From Nitrospirales bacterium (GTDB lineage: Bacteria; Nitrospirota; Nitrospiria; Nitrospirales; UBA8639), in assembly GCA_029261255.1 (NCBI GenBank), contig JAJDBQ010000093.1, forward strand, positions 1-64,000: a stretch of DNA of 64,000 nt. The letters are read 5' to 3'. The translations under genes were made by a program, and so were the position numbers. The notes beneath the pieces were generated by a model that was not told the DNA's origin, did no database searches, and saw only the letters and a list, made by a program, of their open reading frames with translations. Positions 1 to 8,864 of the stretch are shown piece by piece; the stretch's first letter is position 1, and the number at the start of each line of letters is the position of its first letter.

Positions 1-1569
1 GGTGCTGGCATGAAAGTCAGTATGGAGCATGATGCTCCGGATACGATTCCCTTCCCAGCGACGTTTACCCGCGAAACCTCGGAAACCCTGGCAAAAGACG
101 GCGTCTATAACGCTCGGGTCATCAGTGCGACACCCATAAATCTTGCCAATAAACCCCAAGATACTTTCGAAGAACAAGCTTTGCAAGCTCTGACCACAGG
201 CCAAAAAGAATTTACCAATATTGAAGTCGTCAATGGTGCCATGATGTATCGTCGTGCCACCGCTGATTTCGCGAGCGTGCAGGCTTGCGTGTCATGTCAC
301 GATGGTAAGCAAGTTGGAGATATGTTAGGGGCGGTGTCCGTGCAAATTCCAATGGGTGCTCCCATGGCGCAACTCAATAACAACCTGTCGAGCATGTACA
401 TGGGCATTATCGCAGTTGGACTCATCACGATGGCCATGTTGTTCTTCCTGCTTTCTAAATTCGTGGTCAAGCCCATGCGGGAATTAGAAGCCATGGCTGC
501 TAAAGCCAAAGATGGGGATCTCACCGTTCGGACGATGGTGAGCAATCGTGATGAAATTGGACGGACAAGTGAATCATTTAATGCCATGTTTGACCAAGTC
601 GGCAGTGTGGTTCAATCGGTGAAGTCTGCGGCAGGTGGGATCACCACAGGAACGATAGAAATCGCCCAAGGCAATGATGATCTGTCGCAACGCACGTCGG
701 CTCAAGCGGGAGCTCTCGAAGAAACCAGTGCGTCGATGGAAGAGATGACGTCGACCATCAAGCAAAATGCTGATAATGCGAAACAAGCCAATCAGTTAGC
801 CGTGGCCGCTCGGGAAGTGGCTGAAAAGGGTGGAGCCGTTACCGATAAAGCCGTTTCGGCTATGGACGAAATCAATAAGAGTAGTAAGAAGATTGCGGAT
901 ATTATTAATGTGATTGATGAGATCGCATTCCAAACGAATCTGTTAGCCCTCAATGCGGCAGTGGAAGCCGCCCGGGCTGGTGAACAAGGTCGAGGCTTTG
1001 CGGTTGTGGCTTCGGAAGTCAGGAATTTAGCTCAACGTTCGGCCTCAGCAGCCAAGGAAATTAAAACTCTCATCAATGAGTCCGTACAAAAGGTCGGCGA
1101 TGGGAGTGAGCTTGTGAATAAATCTGGTAAGACACTTGATGAAATCGTCAATTCGGTTAAACGAGTGACCGATATCATTGCGGAAATCAGTGCCGCCTCG
1201 CAGGAACAGGCCAGTGGCATTGATCAGGTGAATAAAGCCGTCATGCAAATGGATCAAGGGACCCAACAGAATGCGGCACTTGTTGAGCAAGCCACATCGG
1301 CTTCGCAATCGATGAAACAGCAAGCTGAAGAGCTTTTACGACAAGTGGAGTTCTTTAAAACTGAAGAACAACATTCAGGACAGAGCCGTTCTGGAGCAAT
1401 AGGTGGCAATCATGGTTCTGGATCCTCACGAGCTGTGCCAAAATCGATGTCATCGTCATCTGGTGCGCTGAAATCGTCTGCGAGCCCTGTGGCGAAACCT
1501 GTGAGTGTGGGCAGTAGTAATGGGAAGGCTGCCTCGAAAGGAGACGATGATTTCTTCGAAGAATTCTAA
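1..1569 (+). CDS. Methyl-accepting chemotaxis protein with c-haem DUF3365 sensor (5' partial)
   Basis: Membrane chemoreceptor cut by the window edge. The frame is open from base 1, and alignment with the receptor at 31964 indicates about 73 N-terminal residues, including the first membrane helix, lie upstream, so the ATG at 10 is probably internal. Numbering from that ATG, a periplasmic DUF3365/Tll0287-like sensor ends with a c-type haem motif CVSCH (93-97), then a membrane helix (about 130-152), HAMP (about 153-205) and a 36H-type signalling hairpin containing the conserved tip [19 protein letters not shown] flexible Ser/Gly linker ends in FFEEF, which fits the CheR-tethering pentapeptide pattern x-[FWYH]-x-x-[FWYH]. 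The signalling half is almost identical to the next gene. The haem suggests redox or ligand-gas sensing, but the ligand is unknown. Confidence 0.9.
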   Translation, partial: GAGMKVSMEHDAPDTIPFPATFTRETSETLAKDGVYNARVISATPINLANKPQDTFEEQALQALTTGQKEFTNIEVVNGAMMYRRATADFASVQACVSCHDGKQVGDMLGAVSVQIPMGAPMAQLNNNLSSMYMGIIAVGLITMAMLFFLLSKFVVKPMRELEAMAAKAKDGDLTVRTMVSNRDEIGRTSESFNAMFDQVGSVVQSVKSAAGGITTGTIEIAQGNDDLSQRTSAQAGALEETSASMEEMTSTIKQNADNAKQANQLAVAAREVAEKGGAVTDKAVSAMDEINKSSKKIADIINVIDEIAFQTNLLALNAAVEAARAGEQGRGFAVVASEVRNLAQRSASAAKEIKTLINESVQKVGDGSELVNKSGKTLDEIVNSVKRVTDIIAEISAASQEQASGIDQVNKAVMQMDQGTQQNAALVEQATSASQSMKQQAEELLRQVEFFKTEEQHSGQSRSGAIGGNHGSGSSRAVPKSMSSSSGALKSSASPVAKPVSVGSSNGKAASKGDDDFFEEF

Positions 1570-1581
1570 AGAGACGTAGGG

Positions 1582-1640
1582 CGTGAGGGGTTAGGCGTGA
1601 GGCGAGGGATGATCTGTTGCCTCACGCTTTACCCCTTACG
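1582..1640. repeat. GGCGTRA heptamer hairpin (copy A)
   Basis: Two 22-nt arms pair with about three mismatches around a short loop, starting 13 nt after the receptor stop codon. The left arm is built from GCGTGAG/GTTAGGC-like heptamers and the right arm is their complement. There is no T-tract. It could act as an mRNA 3'-end stabiliser or a weak terminator; function is inferred. Confidence 0.75.
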
Positions 1641-1841
1641 AAAAGTGGTTGTCCTTACAGAAGCCATTGTAACTTTTAAAATGTATCAATCATTCGGAGG
1701 CAATAAAGACAATCTTTTAATTTTCGGGATGATTAAATAGTCGGGTTGACGGCTGGCTGAGTACCTACCAGGCCCCAAAACGAGCACCTCAAACCTTCCA
1801 GAGTCACGGAAGACACCTACAACTAGCTCGTGAGGGGACCT

Positions 1842-4049
1842 ATGAATCGCATACTTTCTACATTCTTCAATTGGGGCATTGCAGCAAAATTAGTGGTCAT
1901 CTTCGTCATTTTCGGAGTGGTTCCCATGACTGCCGTGGGACTGATCGCCTTCGGGGCAGCCGACGATATGAAAGCCAAAATCGGCGGTCGGTTTATGTCC
2001 GAAGCCACGGGGTTGGCCGATAAAATCGACCGTAATCTGTTTGAACGGTACGGCGATGTGCAAGCCTTTGGCTACAACGATGCTATTACGCGTACGTCGC
2101 AATGGTATGACCCATCGATCTATAACGTGGTCAGCCAAGTCATGAACAAATATGTCAAAGCCTATGGCATCTATGATCTGTCGTTATTGGTTGATCCCTC
2201 TGGCGACTTAATCGCCGTGAATTTCAAAAATGCTCAAGGGGAACCCATTGACGTTGCGTGGATGTTTAAGAAGAATTTTAAGGAAGCCGCGTGGTTTCAG
2301 GCCTTAGAAGCGGGCGAGTTTACGACGAAGATGCCGTTCACCGCGCCTGGCAATGATATTTCCTCAGGAACATTTATCGAAGACGTGCATGTTGATGAAG
2401 ATGTCAAACATGCGTTGGGCAACGACGGGTTGGTCATGGGGTTTTCGTCTCCGGTCTATGATGAAAACGGGAGTGTGGTGGCGTATTGGAGCAATCGCAC
2501 GAACTTTACTGTCGTGGAGCAGATGTTCCAAGATTCTTATGCGAATTTGAAAGCACTTGGTTTTGTCGGTGCGGAGTTGACTCTCTTGGATCACGAGGGG
2601 CGCGTTCTTGTGGATTATGACCCGAGTACTTCGGGGACGACGGATGTTGTGCGCAACTACGACGTTCTGATGAAGCTCAATTTAGCCGAAAAAGGCGTGG
2701 GTTTAGCTCAAGGGGCTATCAAAGGTGGCACGGGCTTTTCAACAGCGGTCCATGCGCGTAAGCAGATCAGTCAAGTCGGCGGGTATGCTCATTTGAAAGG
2801 GGCTTTAGGGTTCCCCGGCATGAATTGGTCCATCCTCTTGAGGGTGCCCGAAACGGAAGCGGCTGCTGAAGCCAATGCGGTACAAACCAAGGTATTAATG
2901 ACCGGCATAATTTGTTTAGCTTTACTGATCCCACTAGGTTGGTGGGTTGGTCGCAAAGGCGCTAATAGTCTGACGGCGATCAGCTCCGTGGCGCAGAAAG
3001 CTGCCGATGGCGATCTCAGTCAACGGGCTCCGGTGACAAGTAGCGATGAGTTGGGTCAATTGGGACAAGCGATGAATAGTATGTTGGATAACATTGCGAA
3101 TGTGGTGGGGGAAGTGCGGCAAGCTGCTGAGCATGTCTCAACAGGGTCGGCAGAGATTACTCAAGGGAATGAGGATCTTTCACAAAGGACCTCTGCTCAA
3201 GCAGGTGCGCTCGAAGAAACGAGTGCCTCGATGGAGGAGATGACCTCGACCATCAAGCAAAATGCCGATAATGCCAAGCAGGCCAATCAATTGGCCGTGG
3301 CAGCCAGGGAAGTCGCCGAAAAAGGCGGCAAGGTGACAGATAAGGCTGTGGGAGCCATGGACGAAATCAATAAGAGCAGTAAGAAGATTGCAGATATTAT
3401 CAATGTGATCGATGAGATCGCATTTCAGACAAATCTTCTTGCGTTAAATGCGGCGGTCGAAGCAGCCCGGGCCGGCGAACAGGGCCGTGGTTTTGCGGTG
3501 GTGGCATCGGAGGTCAGAAATCTGGCCCAACGCTCGGCGTCGGCTGCCAAAGAAATCAAAACCCTGATCAATGAGTCGGTGCAAAAGGTTGGTGATGGTA
3601 GTGATTTGGTGAATCAATCAGGCCAAACACTCGCCGAAATTGTCGATTCAGTGAAGCGAGTGACGGATATTATTGCCGAGATCAGTGCAGCGTCCCAGGA
3701 GCAGGCCAGTGGGATTGATCAAGTGAACAAGGCCGTCATGCAAATGGATCAAGGCACCCAACAGAACGCGGCGTTAGTGGAAGAAGCGACTTCGGCTTCG
3801 CAATCCATGAAGCAACAAGCTGGAGCATTGTTAGAGCAAGTCGCCTTTTTTAAGGTCACAGAAGAAAGCTCGGGCTTGAGTCCACGCGTAGCGATGCGGG
3901 CAAATGGAAAGAGCTTGCCCACCTCCAAGGCTTCAAGCTCAGAGAAGAAAGACGCAAGGCCGATGTCTGCGCCCCAACAGGTGGGTGTGGGGAGTAGCAA
4001 GGCCCAGAGTCCATCAAAAGGCGATGATGGTTTCTTCGAAGAATTCTAA
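1842..4049 (+). CDS. Methyl-accepting chemotaxis protein, Cache sensor
   Basis: Transmembrane chemoreceptor of about 735 residues. TM1 spans about 13-38, followed by a large periplasmic region with WYDPS and WFQALE motifs typical of double-Cache ligand-binding domains, TM2 at about 349-371, HAMP, then a 36H-type signalling hairpin nearly identical to that of the preceding gene. The tail again ends in FFEEF, a probable CheR/CheB tether. The ORF track starts at a GTG (1830), but GAGGGG at 1832-1837 sits just before ATG 1842 (MNRILSTFF), so I prefer 1842. The ligand cannot be read from sequence; Cache domains usually bind small metabolites. It shares Cache features with the receptor at 29807. 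Confidence 0.9.
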   Translation: MNRILSTFFNWGIAAKLVVIFVIFGVVPMTAVGLIAFGAADDMKAKIGGRFMSEATGLADKIDRNLFERYGDVQAFGYNDAITRTSQWYDPSIYNVVSQVMNKYVKAYGIYDLSLLVDPSGDLIAVNFKNAQGEPIDVAWMFKKNFKEAAWFQALEAGEFTTKMPFTAPGNDISSGTFIEDVHVDEDVKHALGNDGLVMGFSSPVYDENGSVVAYWSNRTNFTVVEQMFQDSYANLKALGFVGAELTLLDHEGRVLVDYDPSTSGTTDVVRNYDVLMKLNLAEKGVGLAQGAIKGGTGFSTAVHARKQISQVGGYAHLKGALGFPGMNWSILLRVPETEAAAEANAVQTKVLMTGIICLALLIPLGWWVGRKGANSLTAISSVAQKAADGDLSQRAPVTSSDELGQLGQAMNSMLDNIANVVGEVRQAAEHVSTGSAEITQGNEDLSQRTSAQAGALEETSASMEEMTSTIKQNADNAKQANQLAVAAREVAEKGGKVTDKAVGAMDEINKSSKKIADIINVIDEIAFQTNLLALNAAVEAARAGEQGRGFAVVASEVRNLAQRSASAAKEIKTLINESVQKVGDGSDLVNQSGQTLAEIVDSVKRVTDIIAEISAASQEQASGIDQVNKAVMQMDQGTQQNAALVEEATSASQSMKQQAGALLEQVAFFKVTEESSGLSPRVAMRANGKSLPTSKASSSEKKDARPMSAPQQVGVGSSKAQSPSKGDDGFFEEF

Positions 4050-4060
4050 ATACCGTAAAG

Positions 4061-4119
4061 CGTAAAACGTGAGGCGTTAGGCGAAGGATTCTTGTTCGCC
4101 GGACGCTTCACGCCTCACG
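4061..4119. repeat. GGCGTRA heptamer hairpin (copy B)
   Basis: 25-nt imperfect inverted arms with a 9-nt loop follow the receptor stop codon. The inner stem GGCGAA/TTCGCC and outer CGTGAGG/CCTCACG pair perfectly. Confidence 0.75.
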
Positions 4120-4184
4120 AATTGATTGTATCTTTGTGTTCTCTTCCTTTCATCGAATTCCTTCTTTTTCGTTCTTATTTTTAA

Positions 4185-4214
4185 CCCCTCACGCCTGACG
4201 CTTCACGCCTTACG
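4185..4214. repeat. Solitary C-rich arm of the heptamer repeat
   Basis: The sequence CACGCCTGACGCTTCACG and its flanks match the right arm of the hairpin family, but no G-rich partner lies immediately upstream. It may be an orphan half-element left by deletion, or could pair with the copy at 4061. Confidence 0.55.
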
Positions 4215-4240
4215 AATTTCCCCTTTTTCTCCTCTTTCCA

Positions 4241-4270
4241 TTGACTGTTCCATGTTATGTCGGCTATCCT
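4241..4270 (+). promoter_or_regulatory. Possible sigma-70-type promoter
   Basis: TTGACT and TATCCT are separated by 18 bp, about 70 bp upstream of the DUF3365 haem protein start. The match is fair, and this gene looks like its own transcription unit with its own terminator. Confidence 0.4.
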
Positions 4271-4341
4271 TTGCCTCCCCCCGCATTTAAAATGGAACCT
4301 ATTACATGAAGTTTTTCCACACTTACAGGAGGAGGGCTTTT

Positions 4342-4878
4342 ATGAGCAAAGGGACGAAAGTTTTAACATCGTTTGGGGTTGCGGTGCTTGGGCTGTTGCT
4401 GATTTTACCGGCTGGGTATGCTGGTGATATGTCCAAAGGCAAAGCTGCAGAGATGGTCTTGGCCACGGTGAAAGCCGCCCGGACTGTCTTCGTGAAAGGC
4501 GTCCTTGCTGATGCCAAAAAAGGTGGTATTAAGGGCAATGAAGATTGGGTGAAAGATGATCATGGTATTATGCTTCCAGCCCAGTTTGTGAAAGAAATCG
4601 GCAAAGAAATTCGGAGCTTTGAGCTTGGTCTTCTTGGGACTGACCCCTTGTATGCTTCTAATGCTGCAAAAAGTCCAAAAGAAAAAGAAATGCTGGCTGA
4701 ATTAGCCGGCGGAAAAAAGATGGTCACGGGCGAAGATGGTGGTAAGACCATTGGAATGTCTGCGGATTTTGCCATTGTTCAAGGGTGTGCTGATTGTCAC
4801 AACGAACACGCCAAAACGACGAAAAAGGATTGGAAAAAAGGCGATTTTATGGGTGCGATTGTCGTACGATTCAAATAA
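4342..4878 (+). CDS. Periplasmic monohaem DUF3365 (Tll0287-like) protein
   Basis: Small exported c-type haem protein of about 178 residues. AGGAGGAGG at 4328-4336 points to ATG 4342, not the upstream ATG of the ORF track. The N-terminus (MSKGTKVLTSFGVAVLGLLL...AGYAGD) is a clear signal peptide. The rest matches the DUF3365/Tll0287-like fold with a single CADCH haem motif near residues 148-152 and the typical MGAIVV ending. The same domain is the sensor of two receptors in this window (1-1569 and 31964-33640), so this could be a soluble haem partner, but a role in chemotaxis is only inference. It is followed by a strong terminator. Confidence 0.8.
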   Translation: MSKGTKVLTSFGVAVLGLLLILPAGYAGDMSKGKAAEMVLATVKAARTVFVKGVLADAKKGGIKGNEDWVKDDHGIMLPAQFVKEIGKEIRSFELGLLGTDPLYASNAAKSPKEKEMLAELAGGKKMVTGEDGGKTIGMSADFAIVQGCADCHNEHAKTTKKDWKKGDFMGAIVVRFK

Positions 4879-4911
4879 ATCGATTCTTTTCCTAAGCGAC
4901 GTCTTGTCTCT

Positions 4912-4949
4912 GGCGTGGATGGTGTTAAAGCCGTCCACGCCATTTTTTT
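4912..4949 (+). terminator. Rho-independent terminator of the haem protein gene
   Basis: GGCGTGGATGG pairs with CCGTCCACGCC (11-bp stem with one G-T wobble) around a short loop and is followed by A and seven T residues. It is the best canonical terminator in the window. Confidence 0.9.
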
Positions 4950-4980
4950 GCCTCTCTCAGTTACCTCTTCTTTACATCCA

Positions 4981-5102
4981 GGGTCTGTTGAAAAAAGCCA
5001 CCAGCGGCGTTCTCGCCATTTTTCCGTGCTCACGTACTGGAAGTACGATCCGCGCGCAAAAATGGCTGTGGCCTTGCTGGACGGACTTTTTTGAACCGAC
5101 CC
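4981..5102. repeat. 122-bp imperfect palindrome
   Basis: The outer ends GGGTCTGTTGAAAAAAG and CTTTTTTGAACCGACCC are near-complementary. Both arms continue through a CCAGC/GCTGG block to CCATTTTT/AAAAATGG and close on a perfect CGTACT-GGA-AGTACG hairpin at the centre. No transposase is present. It looks like a dispersed repeat or a MITE-like remnant; the family is not verified. Confidence 0.75.
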
Positions 5103-5144
5103 ACATTTTTTAAGCTTTTTCCCTTCAGATTCAAGAAATTTCCC

Positions 5145-5172
5145 TAATTTCTTGGAAGCACTTTGCCGATAC
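5145..5172 (+). promoter_or_regulatory. Possible sigma-28 (FliA) promoter
   Basis: TAAT, 16 nt, then GCCGATAC, upstream of the DUF420 gene. The -10 is strong and the -35 partial; the spacing equals that of the flgM promoter at 42781. Confidence 0.4.
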
Positions 5173-5256
5173 AGATCTGAGTATGAGGAATACTGAGGCA
5201 TTTGCCTCCTTCTCCTCGTTCTGCCTCAACTCCGAATAGTCGCGTGGCATGAATCC

Positions 5257-5751
5257 ATGGTTCTTACTGTGTCGCAAATGGGAATAGACGATCTACTCTG
5301 GGGAGTGGTGTTGGTCGGGATGACTGTTGCCTATGGGATGACGTTGATTGGGGTGCGAGCAGCGAAACAGCATGACGTGACGACCCATCGAAAGTGGATG
5401 ACCATTGCATGCAGCTTGGTTGGCATTTGGTTGGTTGCCTATGTTGGCAAACAACTGATTTTTGGACGTGACCATTTTGGGGGTTCTACAGAAGATTATT
5501 GGTTGCTCTATGTGCCGTTATTGATTGTGCATACGAGCTTGGCGATGACCACAATTGGTTTGGGTGGGATGAATATGGTGATTGGTCTGCGCCGCTTGCG
5601 GCATGGCATTGGTGCGGGGGCTATGGTGGCAGGAGTGACAATGCATCGCAAGCTTGGGCATCTCATGCAGTGGACGTTTGGGGGAACATTGTTCACCGCC
5701 TATTTTGTCTACTTAATGCTGTTTTACTGGTTTCCCGCTGGGGGAGCGTGA
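5257..5751 (+). CDS. DUF420-like integral membrane protein
   Basis: Membrane protein of 164 residues with four hydrophobic segments (about 10-31, 46-66, 82-108 and 136-158) and conserved histidines in HRKW, VHTSLA and HRKLGH contexts. The layout, including the YFVYLMLFYW ending, resembles the DUF420/YozB family, often found near cytochrome oxidase assembly genes. Its function is unknown and it lies alone between the haem protein and cheR. ATG 5257 has no strong ribosome site; ATG 5278 (MGIDDLLW) is an alternative. A sigma-28-like box lies upstream. Confidence 0.7.
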   Translation: MVLTVSQMGIDDLLWGVVLVGMTVAYGMTLIGVRAAKQHDVTTHRKWMTIACSLVGIWLVAYVGKQLIFGRDHFGGSTEDYWLLYVPLLIVHTSLAMTTIGLGGMNMVIGLRRLRHGIGAGAMVAGVTMHRKLGHLMQWTFGGTLFTAYFVYLMLFYWFPAGGA

Positions 5752-5900
5752 AACGTGAGGCGACGAAGGCGTGAGGCGAGGAAGGCGTGAGGCGAGGAAG
5801 ACGTAAAGCGTGAGGCAAAAAAAGACTAGAAGTGAAAAAAATTATGTGAGTAAGACTGAAAGATGTGTCTCCCCTTACGCCTGACGCTTCACGCCTTACG
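5752..5900. repeat. Heptamer hairpin (copy D) with 16-bp tandem units
   Basis: The left side contains three tandem 16-mers, GTGAGGCGASGAAGRC (5755-5802), then GTAAAGCGTGAGGC. After an AT-rich spacer the right arm CCTTACGCCTGACGCTTCAC and beyond (about 5873-5900) closes the hairpin. Confidence 0.7.
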
Positions 5901-5977
5901 AAATAGAACTTTTTGATAAGCATACGAGCGTCAGAATTTATACCTTTCATCAATCATTATTCGCATAGGACGTATTT

Positions 5978-6799
5978 ATGAATGCCACAATAACTGACAA
6001 AGAGTTTGAGCAATTTAAATCGTTGATTTACGAACAAGTTGGGATCACCCTTGATGCCCCGAAAAAAACATTGTTGACTCAGCGTTTAGGAAAACGGTTG
6101 CGGGATTTAGAGCTCTCAAGCTATCAGGCGTATTATGATCGCGTGACGGGTAAGGGAGGGGGGGAAGAACTCACTCAACTCGTTGATCTAATTTCGACCA
6201 ACAAAACAGACTTTTTTCGTGAGCCTGTTCATTTTGATTTTTTGCGTGAAGAGGTTCTTCCGCATGTTGAGGCGACTCGTACCTTGCGGATTTGGTCCTC
6301 GGCGTCATCCTCCGGAGAAGAGCCCTACACGATCGCGATGACGTTGAATGATGCGATTCGCGATCGTTCTCAATGGGACATCAAAATTCTGGCTTCCGAT
6401 ATCTCCACACGGATTTTGGCCAAAGCGGCCTCGGGAGTCTACGACGATGAGCGAGTGATGCAATTGCCGCAAGATGTTGTGCGGCGCCATTTTCTTCGTG
6501 GCAAAGGGGAACAGGCGGGAAAATTAAAAGTTCGAAAGCATCTATCTGAGTTGATTGCGTTTCGTCGTGTCAATTTGATGGCTCCGGCCTTCCCCATAAA
6601 AACCCCGTTGGATGTGATCTTTTGCCGAAATGTCATGATTTATTTTGATCGGCCTACGCAAGAGACCCTTGTCGGAAAATTCTATCGTTATCTCCGACCT
6701 GGTGGTTATCTCTTTATTGGACATTCAGAAAGTTTGCAGTGGGTCGAACATCAATTTGATTACATCAAACCCACGATTTATCAAAAACCGTTTGACTGA
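5978..6799 (+). CDS. cheR: Chemotaxis protein methyltransferase CheR
   Basis: SAM-dependent methyltransferase that methylates receptor glutamates in the cytoplasm. At 273 residues it has the usual CheR length: an N-terminal helical domain (about 1-75), then the catalytic domain with TNKTDFFRE, the SAM loop WSSASSSGEEPY (about 105-116), the ASDIS acidic strand and the CRNVMIYF motif. It is the first of two CheRs in the window (the other is at 17676). It heads a cheR-cheD-cheB adaptation block, and the two upstream receptors carry FFEEF tails of the type bound by tethered CheRs; whether this CheR binds them is inference. Confidence 0.96.
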   Translation: MNATITDKEFEQFKSLIYEQVGITLDAPKKTLLTQRLGKRLRDLELSSYQAYYDRVTGKGGGEELTQLVDLISTNKTDFFREPVHFDFLREEVLPHVEATRTLRIWSSASSSGEEPYTIAMTLNDAIRDRSQWDIKILASDISTRILAKAASGVYDDERVMQLPQDVVRRHFLRGKGEQAGKLKVRKHLSELIAFRRVNLMAPAFPIKTPLDVIFCRNVMIYFDRPTQETLVGKFYRYLRPGGYLFIGHSESLQWVEHQFDYIKPTIYQKPFD

Positions 6800-6807
6800 A
6801 ACGGAAA

Positions 6808-6886
6808 ACGTGAGGCGTAAAAGGTTAGGCGTGAGGCGAGAAGATCGACAGGAAGAAAGTCCCCCCCTTACCGAAGACTTCACTTA
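6808..6886. repeat. Heptamer repeat, degenerate hairpin (copy E)
   Basis: The G-rich left arm (GTGAGGCGTAAAAGGTTAGG) is clear. The right side (CCTTACC...CTTCAC) is decayed, so the stem is weak. Confidence 0.55.
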
Positions 6887-6923
6887 CATTTGAGCGCTAA
6901 CGATTGAAGAGGTCAATTCGTTC

Positions 6924-7535
6924 ATGACAACGTCAAACGGTTTAATGGAATTTAGCCATATCAAACGGATTCAGGATACGCGCTTTCCGTATGAAGTGGC
7001 GGTCATTCTTCCCGGAGAATATTTTGTGAGTCAGGAGCCCAAGGTGGTGTATACCGTCTTGGGTTCTTGCATTTCAGTGTGCCTGCGCGATCCTCTTGTG
7101 AATGTCGGGGGCATGAATCATTTCATGCTTGCCGCTCCATCCAATACTGTCGGGCACGATAATTGGGCGGATTCCGGCCGGTATGGAAGTTTTGCGATGG
7201 AGATGTTGATCAATGAAATTCTCAATCGTGGTGGTCAAAAGAAACGCCTGGAAGCCAAAGTCTTTGGTGGAGGGAAAATCTATGACGGCACGATCGACAT
7301 TGGGGCAAAAAACGCTGCTTGGGCGTTAGATTACTTGGAACAAGAAGGTGTGCCCCTCATGAAAGCGAATGTTGGGGATGTGTGCCCCCGCAAAGTGTAC
7401 TTTTTTACTGACTCGGGAAAAGTACTGCTCCAAAAACTCGACCGAGTTGTGGCAAAAACCATTGCCGAAGAAGAGGGACAGTATCAAGCGAAATTGAAGC
7501 AGGCTCCTGTGGAGTCTGATGTCACACTCTTTTGA
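6924..7535 (+). CDS. cheD: Chemoreceptor glutamine deamidase CheD
   Basis: Deamidates receptor glutamines to glutamates, making sites for CheR, and often interacts with CheC/CheX-type proteins. At 203 residues it carries the catalytic Cys in LGSCIS (C49) and the His in GMNHFML (H66), followed by the GRYG, FGGGK and CPRKVYFF conserved segments of the family. GAAGAGG precedes ATG 6924. It lies between cheR and cheB, and the window also encodes CheX, a member of the CheC/CheX phosphatase superfamily. Confidence 0.95.
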   Translation: MTTSNGLMEFSHIKRIQDTRFPYEVAVILPGEYFVSQEPKVVYTVLGSCISVCLRDPLVNVGGMNHFMLAAPSNTVGHDNWADSGRYGSFAMEMLINEILNRGGQKKRLEAKVFGGGKIYDGTIDIGAKNAAWALDYLEQEGVPLMKANVGDVCPRKVYFFTDSGKVLLQKLDRVVAKTIAEEEGQYQAKLKQAPVESDVTLF

Positions 7536-7540
7536 AGGCT

Positions 7541-7621
7541 GTGAGGCGTAAAGCGTTAGGCGTTCGGCGTTAGGGATAAGACATGAATGAGAAGATTCTA
7601 TTTTTCATCTCACGCCTAACG
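7541..7621. repeat. Heptamer hairpin (copy F)
   Basis: The left arm has successive GCGTAAA/GCGTTAG/GCGTTCG/GCGTTAG heptads, and the short right arm is TCTCACGCCTAACG. It lies between cheD and cheB. Confidence 0.65.
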
Positions 7622-7647
7622 ATATTTAGTATTGATCGGAGGTTGAT

Positions 7648-8721
7648 ATGAGTGACCAGAAAATTCGTGTGTTGGTTGTTGATGATTCGGCGTTAATTCG
7701 CGGTCTGATGACTGAAATCTTAAATGAGGATCCAGAAATTGAAGTGGTCGGTACTGCACCAGATCCCTATGCCGCGCGAGATAAGTTGAAGACGCTGAAG
7801 CCGGATGTTCTGACTCTTGATGTGGAAATGCCAAAAATGGATGGGTTGACCTTTCTGCAAAAACTGATGGCCGCTCGTCCGATGCCCGTCGTGATGGTCA
7901 GTTCTCTGACTGAGCAGGGGGCTGCGACGACTATGCAGGCGTTGGAGTCTGGGGCTGTGGATTTTGTCACCAAACCTTCGATGGATATTCAGCATGGCTT
8001 GGCCGAATTAGCCGAGCAAATTACCAGTAAGGTCAAAATCGCGGCGCAATCCACAGTAAAAAAACGTTCTCAGCCTGATGCGGCTGAGAGTGCGGAACGC
8101 ATCAAAGCATTGGCTGCCCAATCAGCCATGATTAAAACTACCGATACGCTGATCGCGATTGGCTCCTCCACGGGTGGAACTGAAGCGCTCAGAGAACTCC
8201 TGGAAGTCTTGCCTCCGAATACTCCACCCATTCTCATGACGCAACATATGCCTGAACATTTCACAAAAACATTTGCGAATCGCTTGAATGAGCTATGCCA
8301 AATTCACGTTAAAGAAGCCGAGGAAGGCGATAGCGTGATTCCGGGCCAGGCTCTCTTAGCGCCTGGTAGTTATCATATGGAACTGCGGCGAAGTGGCGCC
8401 AAATACTATGTGTCCCTTAATCAAGAGCCACCTGTGAATCGGCATCGACCAGCGGTGGATCCAATGTTTCAGTCAGTCGCACGGTATGCCGGAGCGAACA
8501 GCGTTGGCGTGATATTAACTGGTATGGGCAATGATGGCGCAGCGGGCATGTTGGATATGAAAAATGCCGGATCCTTTAATCTCGCGCAAGACGAAAAATC
8601 TTGTGTGGTATTTGGTATGCCCAAGGAGGCGATCAAAGCTGGTGGGGTCGATAAAATCCTGCCTCTTTCAGATATTCCGTCGGCAATTCTTGCTCATCTG
8701 AAGATGTTCTCTCCTCGTTAA
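7648..8721 (+). CDS. cheB: Protein-glutamate methylesterase CheB (1)
   Basis: Response-regulator methylesterase that removes receptor methyl groups when phosphorylated by CheA. The receiver domain covers about 1-125 with the acidic pocket VDDS and phospho-acceptor D58 (TLDVEMPKMDG). The esterase domain (about 165-355) shows the catalytic Ser in GSSTGGTE, His in TQHMPEHFTK and Asp in GMGNDGAAG. Length (357) is normal. It is the first of three CheBs here and pairs with cheR (5978) and cheD. AGGTTG lies just before ATG 7648. The stop codon overlaps the -35 box of a sigma-28 promoter for the next gene. Confidence 0.96.
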   Translation: MSDQKIRVLVVDDSALIRGLMTEILNEDPEIEVVGTAPDPYAARDKLKTLKPDVLTLDVEMPKMDGLTFLQKLMAARPMPVVMVSSLTEQGAATTMQALESGAVDFVTKPSMDIQHGLAELAEQITSKVKIAAQSTVKKRSQPDAAESAERIKALAAQSAMIKTTDTLIAIGSSTGGTEALRELLEVLPPNTPPILMTQHMPEHFTKTFANRLNELCQIHVKEAEEGDSVIPGQALLAPGSYHMELRRSGAKYYVSLNQEPPVNRHRPAVDPMFQSVARYAGANSVGVILTGMGNDGAAGMLDMKNAGSFNLAQDEKSCVVFGMPKEAIKAGGVDKILPLSDIPSAILAHLKMFSPR

Positions 8722-8746
8722 AGAATGCGTTGGATCTAGCCGAGAA
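8719..8746 (+). promoter_or_regulatory. Sigma-28 (FliA)-type promoter
   Basis: TAAAGAAT, 12 nt, then GCCGAGAA. The TAAA is the cheB stop codon plus one base. Expected transcription covers the 8865 gene with a leader of about 110 nt. Confidence 0.55.
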
Positions 8747-8864
8747 ATAAGAAGTTCATAGAAATAAAAAAAACATTCTGGATTCTTCCAATCTCTCCTG
8801 CTTGGAATGAGTGACTCAAGAATTATGGGGTAAAGCCATTGCGAAATAACGTGGAGCGAGCTGC

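Larger units (their letters stand above)
4879..5256. other. Intergenic region: terminator, 122-bp palindrome, possible sigma-28 promoter
   Basis: No credible gene. The two ORFs here (4736-5113 + and 4797-5201 -) only read through the terminator and palindrome. The contents are listed as separate entries. Confidence 0.7.

Noticed and set aside
1694-1730. Sigma-28 promoter before the Cache receptor (TAAAGACA ... TTCGGGATG)
   Set aside because: The -35 fits, but the -10 shares too few bases with CCGATA at any allowed spacing.
4736-5201. ORFs 4736-5113 (+) and 4797-5201 (-)
   Set aside because: They run through a terminator and the 122-bp palindrome, overlap a real gene in another frame and show no protein-like pattern.
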